Under the pieces are notes generated by a model. It saw only the letters and a list, made by a program, of their open reading frames with translations. It made no database searches and was not told the DNA's origin. This document shows, piece after piece, positions 61,905 through 63,820 of a stretch of DNA of 64,000 nucleotides. Numbering within the stretch: position 1 is the first letter of the stretch; every line of letters starts with the position of its first letter. This DNA comes from Arbacia lixula (taxonomy: Eukaryota > Echinodermata > Echinoidea > Arbacioida > Arbaciidae), in NCBI GenBank assembly GCA_963669155.1, contig OZ022577.1:33363850-33427849 (forward strand), given 5' to 3'. Both the position numbers and the translations under genes were made by a program.

Positions 61905-62407
61905 TTTTTGTTTTTCCATATTCTTTATTTGATTTCATTCCCATGATAAAATAAACAATTTCACTTTATAACATACAATAACAAATACATAAAAGTAATA
62001 TTTCTATTAATTTGATAAACACAAATCATATTCCTCTAAAATAATAATCATTATATGTATAAATGATAATAAAACAATTCCATAAGAATGAAATCTTTTC
62101 TGATACCTCTCCCCCCCCCCCCCCCCCGAACATATCCACCCCCACACAAAAAACAAACAAGTCCATGTTATTGTGTGTCATGCAACTATCACTATGAAGA
62201 TGGTCTTTTGATATGCGGACAAAATTTGAAACGGACCCTTTGAGATTTTGTTCGCGGAATAAAAGACCATGGTCATAATGTATACCATGTACATTACTAC
62301 AGAAAGAAGGATAAGACCATACTGTCATGATCTTATGACCGCTACTCACCAATACTGTGGAACTGCCATCTGGAATGAATCAGATCTGGTAGATACAGGA
62401 AGATTTT
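2532..62407 (-). CDS. RALGAPA1: Ral GTPase-activating protein subunit alpha (40 exons, 5' end off window)
   Basis: This is the catalytic alpha subunit of the cytoplasmic RalGAP complex. Known for the family: it pairs with RALGAPB, stimulates GTP hydrolysis on RalA/RalB and is an Akt target. Seen here: 40 exons read on the minus strand, all bounded by AG and GT, with phases that close through all 39 introns (6234 coding bases including a stop). Nearly every exon matches the human alpha-1 protein as I remember it, for example [71 protein letters not shown] and [15 protein letters not shown]. The RHLGND block is the asparagine-thumb motif of the Rap/Ran-GAP family, so the enzyme looks active. 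The central linkers (exons 14-18) are Ser/Gly/Pro-rich and poorly conserved. The first ~90 residues lie right of 62407. Whether it is called alpha-1 or alpha-2 is arbitrary, because an invertebrate would probably have a single alpha gene. Confidence 0.95.
2720..4992. other. Intron 39, 2273 bp
   Basis: It contains the hairpin element at 3401-3619. The rest is AT-rich, with no coding similarity or conserved-looking block seen. Confidence 0.7.
3401..3619. mobile_element. Palindromic MITE, family C copy 1
   Basis: A near-perfect inverted repeat of about 219 bp: tacactacagctcaaaggaa at the left, and its complement at the right. The arms contain repeated gggaaa blocks and ccagttcagcatg, and meet at a short loop near 3510. 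No coding capacity. Two further copies lie at 63121-63351 and from 63821 to the window end. Confidence 0.85.
4993..5111 (-). CDS. RALGAPA1: RALGAPA exon 39 (end of GAP domain)
   Basis: This 119-bp exon reads [20 protein letters not shown] then [12 protein letters not shown] and ARQKIR. It matches human [20 protein letters not shown] and FEDFAAQVFSPA, near the human C-terminus. Acceptor ctaacag, donor gtaagt, ending in phase 1, so at least one more exon follows. Confidence 0.96.
5810..5902. repeat. Dispersed repeat family B (type copy)
   Basis: A ~90-bp sequence with ttaaccctttgtgtgccag at one end and ggcatgacgggtta at the other, containing ctctatgggatttgtgtg. Related copies in either orientation are at about 12362-12452, 15598-15676, 15903-15996, 16426-16490, 24209-24282, 35410-35466 and 61437-61463. 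The short inverted ends suggest a tiny MITE. Confidence 0.7.
9268..9357 (+). repeat. (GT)n microsatellite with G tail
   Basis: About 38 GT units with one GC interruption, ending in an 11-base G run. The run creates spurious poly-Cys/Val and His/Thr reading frames on both strands. Confidence 0.97.
9400..9855 (+). repeat. Purine-rich (GA)n tract
   Basis: About 450 bases are almost pure A/G on the plus strand, with a perfect (GA) core at about 9667-9725. The minus-strand reading frame of 250 residues here is Ser/Leu/Pro-only translation of the repeat and not a gene. Confidence 0.95.
10309..10436 (-). CDS. RALGAPA1: RALGAPA exon 38 (GAP domain)
   Basis: This 128-bp exon reads [20 protein letters not shown] then [15 protein letters not shown] and EFYQQ. 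It matches human [20 protein letters not shown] and [15 protein letters not shown]. Acceptor gccctag. The donor gtatcc was chosen because it gives phase 2 and recreates F-YEER with the next exon; reading on gives an unrelated tail and a stop. Confidence 0.95.
15313..15537. mobile_element. MITE, family A copy 1
   Basis: Terminal inverted repeats gggccatgtggcatat and (reverse complement) gggccatgttgcatat enclose inner arms with ttaccatcaatgg and ccattaatggtaa. A (TA) microsatellite has grown at 15500-15524 inside the right arm. Confidence 0.8.
16681..16895. mobile_element. MITE, family A copy 2
   Basis: Inverted arms sharing gttttcaataattgtaac and ttaccattgatggta with copy 1. In the right arm the ~20-base ttaccattgatggtaag motif has been repeated in tandem about four times (16796-16870). 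Confidence 0.78.
18177..18335 (-). CDS. RALGAPA1: RALGAPA exon 37 (catalytic asparagine exon)
   Basis: This 159-bp exon reads [20 protein letters not shown], then [20 protein letters not shown] and RIQIQRKGD, almost identical to human. GND is the asparagine-thumb motif of Rap/Ran-GAP proteins; the AAC codon is at 18318-18320, so the catalytic residue is intact. Acceptor ccctag, donor gtaagt. The following intron is the longest in the window at 7740 bp. Confidence 0.99.
19428..19502 (-). pseudogene. Copy of exon 36 donor end
   Basis: On the minus strand it reads [19 protein letters not shown] against exon 36 [19 protein letters not shown], then atgaga where the real donor is gtgaga. The lost G makes it unusable as a donor. 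Confidence 0.85.
19503..19850 (+). repeat. (ATCC)n / (CAGC)n tetranucleotide array
   Basis: About 350 bases of imperfect catc/catt units with a run of seven to eight cagc units at 19699-19729. Its 148-residue plus-strand frame is repeat translation. Confidence 0.95.
19853..20002 (-). CDS. RALGAPA1: RALGAPA exon 36 (GAP domain)
   Basis: This 150-bp exon reads [20 protein letters not shown], then [20 protein letters not shown]. It matches human [23 protein letters not shown] and [15 protein letters not shown]. Acceptor tgtgtag, donor gtgaga. A 75-bp copy of its donor end with a mutated donor lies at 19428-19502. Confidence 0.98.
20061..20190. mobile_element. Short TIR element (family X, empty-site copy)
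   Basis: It shares tgcatcgcgcagccacattt-like ends (here gtaccacgcagccacattc and ...agtgcattat) and the core ggtctagtgtactagtgtatgagac with the element at 39050-39334, but lacks the inner insertion found there. Confidence 0.7.
20540..20663 (-). CDS. RALGAPA1: RALGAPA exon 35 (GAP domain)
   Basis: This 124-bp exon reads [20 protein letters not shown] then [20 protein letters not shown] and WE. It is nearly identical to human [20 protein letters not shown] and ends AYEDFVAGLGWE. It is the first part of the Rap/Ran-GAP fold. Acceptor gggcag, donor gtgaga. The 537-bp intron after it contains a short TIR element at 20061-20190. Confidence 0.98.
21329..21400 (-). CDS. RALGAPA1: RALGAPA exon 34
   Basis: This 72-bp exon reads [20 protein letters not shown] then DSRQ. 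It matches human [21 protein letters not shown]. Acceptor gttgcag, donor gtgagt, ending in phase 2. The 665-bp intron after it shows nothing notable; the 1111-bp intron before it has a (GA)n tract at 21648-21708. Confidence 0.96.
21648..21708 (+). repeat. (GA)n microsatellite
   Basis: About 30 uninterrupted GA units inside a wider purine-rich stretch (21460-21710) of intron 33. Confidence 0.97.
22512..22619 (-). CDS. RALGAPA1: RALGAPA exon 33
   Basis: This 108-bp exon reads [20 protein letters not shown] then [17 protein letters not shown]. It matches human [21 protein letters not shown] and leads into the catalytic domain. Acceptor gtgcag, donor gtaacg. Short copies of its acceptor side lie at 22672-22770. 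Confidence 0.95.
22640..22775 (-). repeat. Tandem copies of exon 33 acceptor side
   Basis: The strings gactgaggttccatgtgctatca and gactgagcctccatgagctatca repeat the exon 33 edge gagactctggctccgtgtgct...agctatca, and cagacagacattaatacat is also repeated. The unit is about 65 bases and spans the exon-intron border with a deletion inside. Confidence 0.7.
23070..23361 (-). repeat. 76-bp tandem array seeded on exon 32 donor
   Basis: Four extra copies follow the exon, with donor borders at 23285/86, 23209/10, 23134/35 and about 23069/70 (spacing 76, 76, 75, 65). Each unit has gaggtggagag followed by gt, then ctatgatgagggttagtgt. Three copies have ag directly before a 12-base AGAGGTGGAGAG and gtaggt after it. 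Confidence 0.93.
23362..23543 (-). CDS. RALGAPA1: RALGAPA exon 32
   Basis: This 182-bp exon reads [20 protein letters not shown], then [20 protein letters not shown]. It matches human [20 protein letters not shown] and INAILKQHTEEKEFVEKH. Acceptor catacag, donor gtaggt, ending in phase 2. Its donor end is the seed of a 76-bp tandem array at 23070-23361. Confidence 0.97.
24298..24476 (-). CDS. RALGAPA1: RALGAPA exon 31
   Basis: This 179-bp exon reads [20 protein letters not shown], then [20 protein letters not shown] and VLNE. It matches human [24 protein letters not shown]. Acceptor ccaacag, donor gtagga. The 754-bp intron after it carries one copy of the 'accctttgtgtgcca' dispersed repeat at 24209-24282. 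Confidence 0.94.
24765..24903 (-). CDS. RALGAPA1: RALGAPA exon 30
   Basis: This 139-bp exon reads [20 protein letters not shown] then [19 protein letters not shown]. It matches human [20 protein letters not shown] and LYGPPP. Acceptor accgcag, donor gtaggt. The 288-bp intron after it shows nothing notable. Confidence 0.96.
25178..25232 (-). pseudogene. Copy of exon 29 donor end
   Basis: Reads [10 protein letters not shown] followed by gtaaga on the minus strand, against exon 29 [10 protein letters not shown] followed by gtaaaa. The intron sequence after both donors is also alike (aggtgtcac). Its donor looks stronger than the real one. Confidence 0.88.
25337..25540 (-). CDS. RALGAPA1: RALGAPA exon 29
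   Basis: This 204-bp exon reads [20 protein letters not shown], then [20 protein letters not shown] and VIQIPPL. It matches human VITHLVNHLGHYPMSGGPA and [23 protein letters not shown]. Acceptor caccag; the donor gtaaaa is weak. A copy of its donor end lies at 25187-25215 in the 433-bp intron after it. Confidence 0.97.
26074..26147 (-). CDS. RALGAPA1: RALGAPA exon 28 (short, 74 bp)
   Basis: This 74-bp exon is the only reading that joins phase 1 (exon 27) to phase 0 (exon 29). It reads [20 protein letters not shown] then LTART, continued by VLTHL in exon 29, which reproduces human QMQHGLISIAARTVITHL. Acceptor tagcag, donor gtaagc. A second downstream gt gives the wrong phase. Confidence 0.86.
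26540..26765 (-). pseudogene. Two copies of exon 27 donor end
   Basis: The first copy (about 26680-26765) reads [20 protein letters not shown] against exon 27 [20 protein letters not shown] and keeps a gtataa at the border. The second (26540-26600) is more decayed, with a stop codon and no donor. Confidence 0.85.
26794..26974 (-). CDS. RALGAPA1: RALGAPA exon 27
   Basis: This 181-bp exon reads [20 protein letters not shown], then [19 protein letters not shown] and DFSDYLFED. It matches human LSDLASVDYDPFMHLESLK. Acceptor acccag, donor gtaagt, ending one base into a codon. Two diverged copies of its donor end lie within 26540-26760. Confidence 0.94.
27213..27242 (+). repeat. Poly-G run
   Basis: Twenty-three G in a row, then one C and six more G, in intron 26. 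It is a possible G-quadruplex site or an assembly-sensitive tract. Confidence 0.95.
27544..27669 (-). CDS. RALGAPA1: RALGAPA exon 26
   Basis: This 126-bp exon reads [20 protein letters not shown] then KPLIHTVFK, matching human [20 protein letters not shown] and VLNCIYK. Acceptor ttccag; the donor gtttgt is weak and is followed at once by a (CT)n tract. The 569-bp intron after it holds a 23-base G run at 27213-27235. Confidence 0.94.
28042..28110 (-). CDS. RALGAPA1: RALGAPA exon 25
   Basis: This 69-bp exon, phase 0, reads [20 protein letters not shown] then DRK, matching human LIATITHLLPSTEAS and the DKR that follows. Acceptor ggtccag, donor gtgaga. The 372-bp intron after it shows nothing notable. 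Confidence 0.93.
28140..28520 (-). pseudogene. Unidentified coding-like fragment with a frameshift
   Basis: In intron 24 the minus strand reads [20 protein letters not shown] and [17 protein letters not shown] in one frame. It then continues in another with [33 protein letters not shown] and [10 protein letters not shown] before a stop. The composition looks like real protein. I do not recognise the family; it could be a transposon relic or a retrocopy. Confidence 0.4.
29072..29182 (-). CDS. RALGAPA1: RALGAPA exon 24
   Basis: This 111-bp exon reads [20 protein letters not shown] then PEAPKKIIE, matching human TNKTVAHVACNMLHMLVHY and SPLKIIQ. Acceptor tgtatag, donor gtaagt. A copy of its first ~45 bases with a mutated acceptor (tataa) lies at 29286-29333. 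Confidence 0.94.
29286..29333 (-). pseudogene. Copy of exon 24 acceptor end
   Basis: Reads [15 protein letters not shown] against exon 24 [15 protein letters not shown]. The acceptor tag has become taa, so it cannot splice there. Confidence 0.85.
29928..30095 (-). CDS. RALGAPA1: RALGAPA exon 23
   Basis: This 168-bp exon reads [20 protein letters not shown], then [20 protein letters not shown] and [12 protein letters not shown]. It matches human [20 protein letters not shown] and KEALNVICVSLK. Acceptor ccccag, donor gtcagt. The 745-bp intron after it carries a damaged copy of the next exon's acceptor end and a short duplication at about 29640-29760. Confidence 0.97.
30797..31516 (-). repeat. 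Array of about six partial copies of exon 22 donor half
   Basis: Copies start (donor side) at 31426, about 31365 (remnant), 31203, 31049, 30923 and 30797. Each has a tgtaatgtgac-like core and most have gatatcaagcca..aag followed by gt. The unit is about 125-150 bases and includes exon and intron sequence. Two copies (31203-31292 and 30797-30862) are open, in phase 0 and flanked by ag and gtgaga. Confidence 0.93.
31575..31709 (-). CDS. RALGAPA1: RALGAPA exon 22
   Basis: This 135-bp exon reads [20 protein letters not shown], then [20 protein letters not shown]. It matches human [20 protein letters not shown]. Acceptor cctgcag, donor gtaaga, phase 0. It is followed by an array of about six partial copies of its donor half (30797-31516). 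Confidence 0.96.
32683..33050. mobile_element. 368-bp palindromic element (family D)
   Basis: The left arm ttaaagggcatatactgtac and the right arm gtacagtatatgccctttaa are perfect inverted ends. Arms keep about 85-90% similarity to a centre at 32849-32878, where caaaatgttcgggccgaacattttg is a perfect palindrome. No coding capacity. Confidence 0.88.
35774..35930 (-). pseudogene. Copy of part of exon 21 plus intron
   Basis: The text gctacctgcttgg, aagtccagtatga and gagggtggc repeats exon 21 (36045-36110), followed by a pyrimidine-rich (CCCTA/CCCTC) intron piece that is likewise present twice. The donor itself was lost in the copy. Confidence 0.8.
36024..36152 (-). CDS. RALGAPA1: RALGAPA exon 21
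   Basis: This 129-bp exon, phase 0 at both ends, reads [20 protein letters not shown] then [19 protein letters not shown]. It matches human [20 protein letters not shown] and GATMLIMDFIVAAGRVASS. Acceptor ttgcag, donor gtaagt. An internal piece is copied at about 35860-35930. Confidence 0.97.
36383..36637 (-). CDS. RALGAPA1: RALGAPA exon 20
   Basis: This 255-bp exon reads [20 protein letters not shown], then [20 protein letters not shown] and [20 protein letters not shown]. It matches human [38 protein letters not shown] and the HFYNIMHCGLLHIDQ segment. The exon is strongly GC-rich. Acceptor acatgtag, donor gttagg. The intron after it is only 230 bp. Confidence 0.97.
36709..36838. mobile_element. 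MITE, family A copy 3
   Basis: Starts with gttgcataaaacttaccgtc and ends with agttaccatcaatggtaagtt, the inverted end motif of the family; the right terminus is truncated relative to the copy at 39105-39254. Confidence 0.75.
37978..38800 (+). repeat. 157-bp tandem repeat, five units plus a part
   Basis: Units begin at 37978, 38135, 38292, 38449, 38606 and 38760 with gagtcttgca(a/g)gtaaacttt. Spacing is exactly 157 for four units and 154 for the last. Every unit holds atgacctttgacctt or a one-base variant, an inverted DR1-type nuclear-receptor half-site pair. Confidence 0.96.
38791..38882 (+). repeat. (GACGGACG)n tract
   Basis: About ninety bases of gacgga/gacggacg units directly attached to the end of the 157-bp array, followed by ttagtctcgcc and ggtgggcgagac, a short inverted pair that may mark the element's end. 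Confidence 0.93.
39050..39334. mobile_element. TIR element (family X) with a nested MITE
   Basis: Outer inverted ends ataatgcatcgcgcagccac and (reverse complement) ataatgcaccgcgcagcgac. Between them a family A MITE (39105-39254, inverted ends ccctgttgcgtaaaacttac and cccgttgcataaaacttacc) is inserted. The copy at 20061-20190 shows the site without it. Confidence 0.85.
39413..39609 (-). CDS. RALGAPA1: RALGAPA exon 19
   Basis: This 197-bp exon reads [20 protein letters not shown], then [20 protein letters not shown] and [13 protein letters not shown]. It matches human [22 protein letters not shown] and LCELWQNLAK, starting the conserved middle of the protein. Acceptor ctgtag, donor gtcagg. The 2775-bp intron after it holds the 157-bp tandem repeat and MITEs. 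Confidence 0.97.
40077..40396 (-). CDS. RALGAPA1: RALGAPA exon 18 (linker)
   Basis: This 320-bp exon completes a Trp codon and reads [20 protein letters not shown], then [16 protein letters not shown] and [15 protein letters not shown]. It is a disordered-looking Ser/Gly/Glu-rich linker. Acceptor cacacag, donor gtaacc. The composition is GC-rich against AT-rich introns, as expected for a coding exon. The 467-bp intron after it is ordinary AT-rich sequence plus a weak boundary repeat at about 39990-40060. Confidence 0.86.
40638..40697 (-). pseudogene. Copy of exon 17 donor end
   Basis: Repeats gaggtcattgccctctc..caatcactg with the donor gtaggt intact. It is 60 bases after an ag, but splicing it in would create TGA at its first codon, so it is a relic or a poison exon. 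Confidence 0.82.
40775..41015 (-). CDS. RALGAPA1: RALGAPA exon 17 (Ser/Thr-rich linker)
   Basis: This 241-bp exon reads [20 protein letters not shown], then a Ser/Thr/Pro-rich linker with [20 protein letters not shown] at its end. It is diverged from human, where this region is also a long serine-rich linker. Acceptor ccctag, donor gtaggt, ending in phase 2. A 60-bp copy of its donor end lies at 40638-40697 in the 378-bp intron after it. Confidence 0.85.
41016..42185. other. Intron 16, 1170 bp
   Basis: AT-rich. Nothing beyond short simple repeats was seen; no MITE or exon copy recognised. Confidence 0.6.
42186..42269 (-). CDS. RALGAPA1: RALGAPA exon 16
   Basis: This 84-bp exon reads [19 protein letters not shown] then CRQELPPEN, phase 1 at both sides. 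I see no clear counterpart in the human protein, so the call rests on AG/GT borders (acceptor aatacag, donor gtatga), correct phase and open frame. An alternative acceptor two bases downstream runs into a stop. Confidence 0.7.
42971..43100 (+). repeat. 65-bp tandem duplication
   Basis: Two units of accaaatccaattatattgaa... at 42971 and 43036, differing at about two positions, hence recent. The duplicated unit lies wholly within intron 15, just downstream of the exon 15 donor. Confidence 0.96.
43165..43335 (-). CDS. RALGAPA1: RALGAPA exon 15
   Basis: This 171-bp exon reads [19 protein letters not shown], then [18 protein letters not shown]. The second part matches human PLPRSSSTSDILEPFTVE. 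RQRSLT fits the Akt-type R-x-R-x-x-S/T pattern; human alpha subunits are known Akt targets in this linker, but this particular site is only inferred. Acceptor atgccag, donor gtatgc. The 895-bp intron after it contains a 65-bp tandem duplication. Confidence 0.92.
44478..44859 (-). CDS. RALGAPA1: RALGAPA exon 14 (poly-Gly linker)
   Basis: This 382-bp exon opens [20 protein letters not shown] then [14 protein letters not shown], matching human [21 protein letters not shown]. It carries [10 protein letters not shown], conserved in the human protein as [10 protein letters not shown] run of 12 glycines coded by a GGA/GGG tract (about 44590-44635) is absent from the human protein. Acceptor cttccag, donor gtaaga. 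The 1142-bp intron after it shows only low-complexity AT-rich sequence and a short CA tract near 43580. Confidence 0.96.
45140..45341 (-). repeat. Two copies of exon 13 donor end
   Basis: Donor borders at 45232/33 (gtaggt) and 45139/40 (gtaagt). They read [14 protein letters not shown] and [13 protein letters not shown] against exon 13 [14 protein letters not shown]. Each copy carries intron text with aggtcaaaggtca- or aggtcagaggtca-type repeats. Confidence 0.9.
45342..45464 (-). CDS. RALGAPA1: RALGAPA exon 13
   Basis: This 123-bp exon reads [18 protein letters not shown] then [18 protein letters not shown], nearly identical to human TLIVAWIKANL and LWDDLLSVLSSLTYWEEL. Acceptor cttgcag, donor gtaagt. 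Two diverged copies of its donor end lie in the 482-bp intron after it. Confidence 0.97.
45784..45892 (-). CDS. RALGAPA1: RALGAPA exon 12
   Basis: This 109-bp exon completes the Trp codon and reads [19 protein letters not shown] then [11 protein letters not shown], matching human EQMLLVLLRVTESVL and LAGPLFQ. Acceptor gttacag, donor gtaagc. The 319-bp intron after it shows nothing notable. Confidence 0.95.
46496..46662 (-). CDS. RALGAPA1: RALGAPA exon 11
   Basis: This 167-bp exon reads [17 protein letters not shown], then [19 protein letters not shown] and DKTTW. It matches human VFIINSSNIFLLEP and [23 protein letters not shown]. Acceptor ctgccag, donor gtaggg, ending in phase 2. The 603-bp intron after it shows nothing notable. 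Confidence 0.96.
47119..47280 (-). CDS. RALGAPA1: RALGAPA exon 10
   Basis: This 162-bp exon reads [17 protein letters not shown], then [14 protein letters not shown] and [10 protein letters not shown]. It corresponds to the human stretch NGSYQGALHNAS through AGTQAVLQ. Acceptor atgtccag, donor gtatga, phase 0. The 456-bp intron after it shows nothing notable. Confidence 0.92.
47898..48143 (-). CDS. RALGAPA1: RALGAPA exon 9 (acidic linker)
   Basis: This 246-bp exon opens [20 protein letters not shown], matching human KPLFMQEPEE, and continues as an acidic then Ser/Glu-rich linker ending GLPENE. The Glu run is coded by a GAG/GAA triplet tract, which may vary in length. Acceptor ctgcag, donor gtgggt. 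A diverged copy of its acceptor end lies at 48311-48355. The 617-bp intron after it shows nothing notable. Confidence 0.92.
48311..48420 (-). pseudogene. Copy of exon 9 acceptor end
   Basis: Reads [11 protein letters not shown] against exon 9 [11 protein letters not shown] and keeps a good acceptor (ctcacag). The intron stretch with cacagcttgggctgctgt is also duplicated. A downstream gtaagg could close it as a 73-base exon, but that breaks the frame. Confidence 0.87.
48986..49057 (-). CDS. RALGAPA1: RALGAPA exon 8
   Basis: This 72-bp exon, phase 0 at both ends, reads [20 protein letters not shown] then EWIQ. It matches human [23 protein letters not shown]. Acceptor tctccag, donor gtgaga. The 842-bp intron after it holds a copy of the next exon's 5' end. 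Confidence 0.94.
49521..49618. mobile_element. Hairpin with perfect 24-bp arms
   Basis: The arm at 49521-49544 (aactatcacttccgaggcga...) is exactly complementary to 49595-49618; a 50-base spacer holds a weaker ctatcttt/ aaaggtag pair. Probably the whole of a small MITE; no other copy is in this window. Confidence 0.75.
49862..50093 (-). repeat. Two copies of exon 7 donor end in a CA-rich intron
   Basis: The first copy reads [15 protein letters not shown] with gtaggc after it (50040-50093). The second reads [16 protein letters not shown] with gtatga after it (49862-49916). Exon 7 has [18 protein letters not shown] dinucleotide tracts separate the copies. Confidence 0.9.
50171..50456 (-). CDS. 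RALGAPA1: RALGAPA exon 7 (Ser-rich linker)
   Basis: This 286-bp exon opens [15 protein letters not shown], runs through a Ser/Thr-rich, Leu-rich linker, and ends [20 protein letters not shown]. The last part matches human [20 protein letters not shown]. Donor gtaggc, phase 0. Two partial copies of its donor end lie in the 1113-bp intron after it (50040-50093 and 49862-49916). Confidence 0.93.
50566..50676. mobile_element. Inverted-repeat element (family F)
   Basis: The ends gcccatattcatgaaacctt and (reverse complement) ggctatattcacaaaacctt continue into agcctagttagtt on both arms. About 110 bp, non-coding, one copy seen. Confidence 0.75.
50677..52118. other. Remainder of intron 6
   Basis: AT-rich DNA with no repeat or exon copy recognised; short open frames lack coding signature. 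Confidence 0.55.
52119..52251 (-). CDS. RALGAPA1: RALGAPA exon 6
   Basis: This 133-bp exon begins by completing a Glu codon and reads [18 protein letters not shown], then [16 protein letters not shown]. The [11 protein letters not shown] stretch matches human RVIVIRWLVSF; the rest has diverged. Acceptor ttctgcag would be read from the minus strand as cctgcag, donor gtgagt, ending in phase 2. Confidence 0.88.
53780..53918 (-). CDS. RALGAPA1: RALGAPA exon 5
   Basis: This 139-bp exon reads [16 protein letters not shown] then [13 protein letters not shown] and SLYSPIL. It aligns with human FKKYYLPYIFPN and SLYHPILD. Acceptor attacag, donor gtgagt. The 1528-bp intron after it holds an A-run/G-run at 53636-53658 and little else. 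Confidence 0.95.
54519..54634 (-). CDS. RALGAPA1: RALGAPA exon 4
   Basis: This 116-bp exon reads [17 protein letters not shown] then [18 protein letters not shown], matching human VTIEEITPLVPP and the LLKYIVIQ helix. Acceptor ttcccag, donor gtaggt, ending in phase 0. The 600-bp intron after it shows nothing notable. Confidence 0.94.
55412..55595 (-). CDS. RALGAPA1: RALGAPA exon 3
   Basis: This 184-bp exon reads [16 protein letters not shown], then [19 protein letters not shown], aligning with human EGVRLFLLWLQAL and LIPGFSAP. The acceptor is ccctgcag and the donor gtaagt, ending one base into a codon. The reading frame stays open beyond the donor, but that extension has no similarity to the family. 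The 777-bp intron after it shows nothing notable. Confidence 0.95.
55811..55978. mobile_element. Inverted-repeat element (family H)
   Basis: Ends ccaggagggcatttcatgaa and (reverse complement) ctggagggtgtttcattttt, followed by inner gtcag/ctgac pairs and a ggttttgattggctgagagg core. About 168 bp, non-coding. Confidence 0.7.
56759..56802 (-). CDS. RALGAPA1: RALGAPA exon 2
   Basis: This 44-bp exon (donor gtaaat, acceptor tttgcag) completes the split Gly codon and reads [15 protein letters not shown], matching human GLILKKLLHTGNSLK. It belongs to the N-terminal helical region. The 1163-bp intron after it holds an inverted-repeat element at 55811-55978. Confidence 0.92.
59029..59217. mobile_element. 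Palindromic MITE (family G)
   Basis: Arms ttacgaacgactttacgaac followed by gactggtgatcccttcttgtg are exactly inverted on the other side of a ~45-base loop. Outer ends are ccagggggttgtttcacc and (reverse complement) cctggggggtatttcacc. Non-coding, about 189 bp. Confidence 0.87.
61858..61902 (+). repeat. (CA)n microsatellite
   Basis: About 22 uninterrupted CA units in an intron. Confidence 0.97.
62350..62407 (-). CDS. RALGAPA1: RALGAPA exon a (1 of 40 in window)
   Basis: This 58-bp exon starts in phase 0 after ttccag and ends before gtgagt. It reads [20 protein letters not shown], close to the human segment ending RWQFHSIG. It is the first coding exon I can support; exons for about 90 upstream residues must lie beyond 64000. 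The intron after it is 5547 bp. Confidence 0.93.
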
Positions 62408-62867
62408 CTGGAAGATGATAAAGAAAAAACAGAGCAAAGCATGAAGGAAATTTTATAAACAAAAGCCTTACTGTGTTCAAAGTTCAAACATAAAGGTCTG
62501 ACTTGTTTTTACATTCTGCAACTTGTATGTATTTCCATTAATGTATCCCAGTCCCTCGCTCCTCAGTAAGTACACAGGAAAAGTCTTGTTTCCATGACGC
62601 TCATGAATGAAAGAACAGAGGGCATTGCATTTTCATGATAAATCTCATAAAAAAAAATGAAGGGATATTGTGTAATGTGTAAGGATGTAAAAACAGTTGC
62701 AACAAAATAACAATTTACTCTTGACATATAATTTCGCATACATACATGTAGGTCTGTTCACCAACAGCATGTTTTACTGGTAAAGTGATTTCTACATGGT
62801 TTCAAACTCTTGTACTATACAGTAGTATCCCCTCTCCTTGATTTACCCAAAGACAAACATCAGAAAA

Positions 62868-63117
62868 AAAAAAAAATGTAAAGCAACAATACACACATCA
62901 TACAATGTTATGACCTTGCAATGTTCACAATTATGACCATCATCAAATGCTACAGTGTAGCAATATGAAAGAAATTTGTGCATGTAATCAGAAAAACAAA
63001 AAAAAATGTAAAGCAACAATACACACATCATACAATGTTATGACCTTGCAATGTTCACAATTATGACCATCATCAAATGCTACAGTGTAGCAATATGAAA
63101 GAAATTTGTGCATGTAA
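62868..63117 (+). repeat. 130-bp tandem duplication
   Basis: Two nearly identical units beginning aaaaaatgtaaagcaacaat at 62871 and 63001. The second unit abuts the family C hairpin at 63121. Confidence 0.96.
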
Positions 63118-63120
63118 ACA

Positions 63121-63351
63121 TACACAACAGCTCAAAGGAATTGGCATAGGGAAAAAGAAAGGGAAGAAAGGGAAAGAGCCGCTGTTTTAAACTGTGGTAT
63201 ATTTTGTCCAGTTCAGCATGAAAAATTATGCTTTAGCCTAGAGAGGATCATGTTTCATGCTGAACTGGACAAAATATACATGTAACACGGTTTAAAACTG
63301 CGGCCCCTTCCCTTTCCTTTCCCTATGCCAATTCCTCTGAGTTGTAGTGTA
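63121..63351. mobile_element. Palindromic MITE, family C copy 2
   Basis: About 231 bp, the same arms as the copy at 3401-3619 (aggaattggcataggg, ccagttcagcatg, aaatatac). Extra aaagaaaggg in the left arm makes it slightly longer. Confidence 0.87.
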
Positions 63352-63820
63352 CATATGTGATAAAGATAAATTATTTAAGCTAATAAAAGTCATTTTGGCA
63401 GCGTCATTTTGAAAATAGTCTTTTGTTACACAGACAAAATTTTGAAGTCCATTTTCATTTTTTGTATGTGTAACAGAAGACAATGGGAGTGTGTATAAGG
63501 AAAGATTTGTTCATTCCTGATTATTCTACTCTTTAAACTATCAGGAGTCAATATCAATCAGGCAGCGCATGAGGGTAGAGAGATGAGAGATAATTGTACA
63601 TGGCTGTACAATGCATAGCGTATGCTGTCAATGAGTATTACGAGTAAGACATCTGAATATTTCTAAATGTAAATGAATACATACAGAACATGTTAGATGT
63701 ACAGAACACATGACATTATATTTTCTGCTCTTTCTCCAGTTCACAATATAACATAATGTGCATATCATGGTCAGCGCCAGCCGGGAATGGGCCTCCTCGT
63801 ACATGTCTCACATGTACGTG

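Larger units (their letters stand above)
56803..62349. other. Intron 1 of the window, 5547 bp
   Basis: AT-rich and dense in tacatgta strings. It contains the hairpin at 59029-59217, one family B repeat (61437-61463), an isolated end related to the 756-1480 element (61613-61632), a CA microsatellite (61858-61902) and a poly-C run (62111-62127). No coding exon seen. Confidence 0.65.
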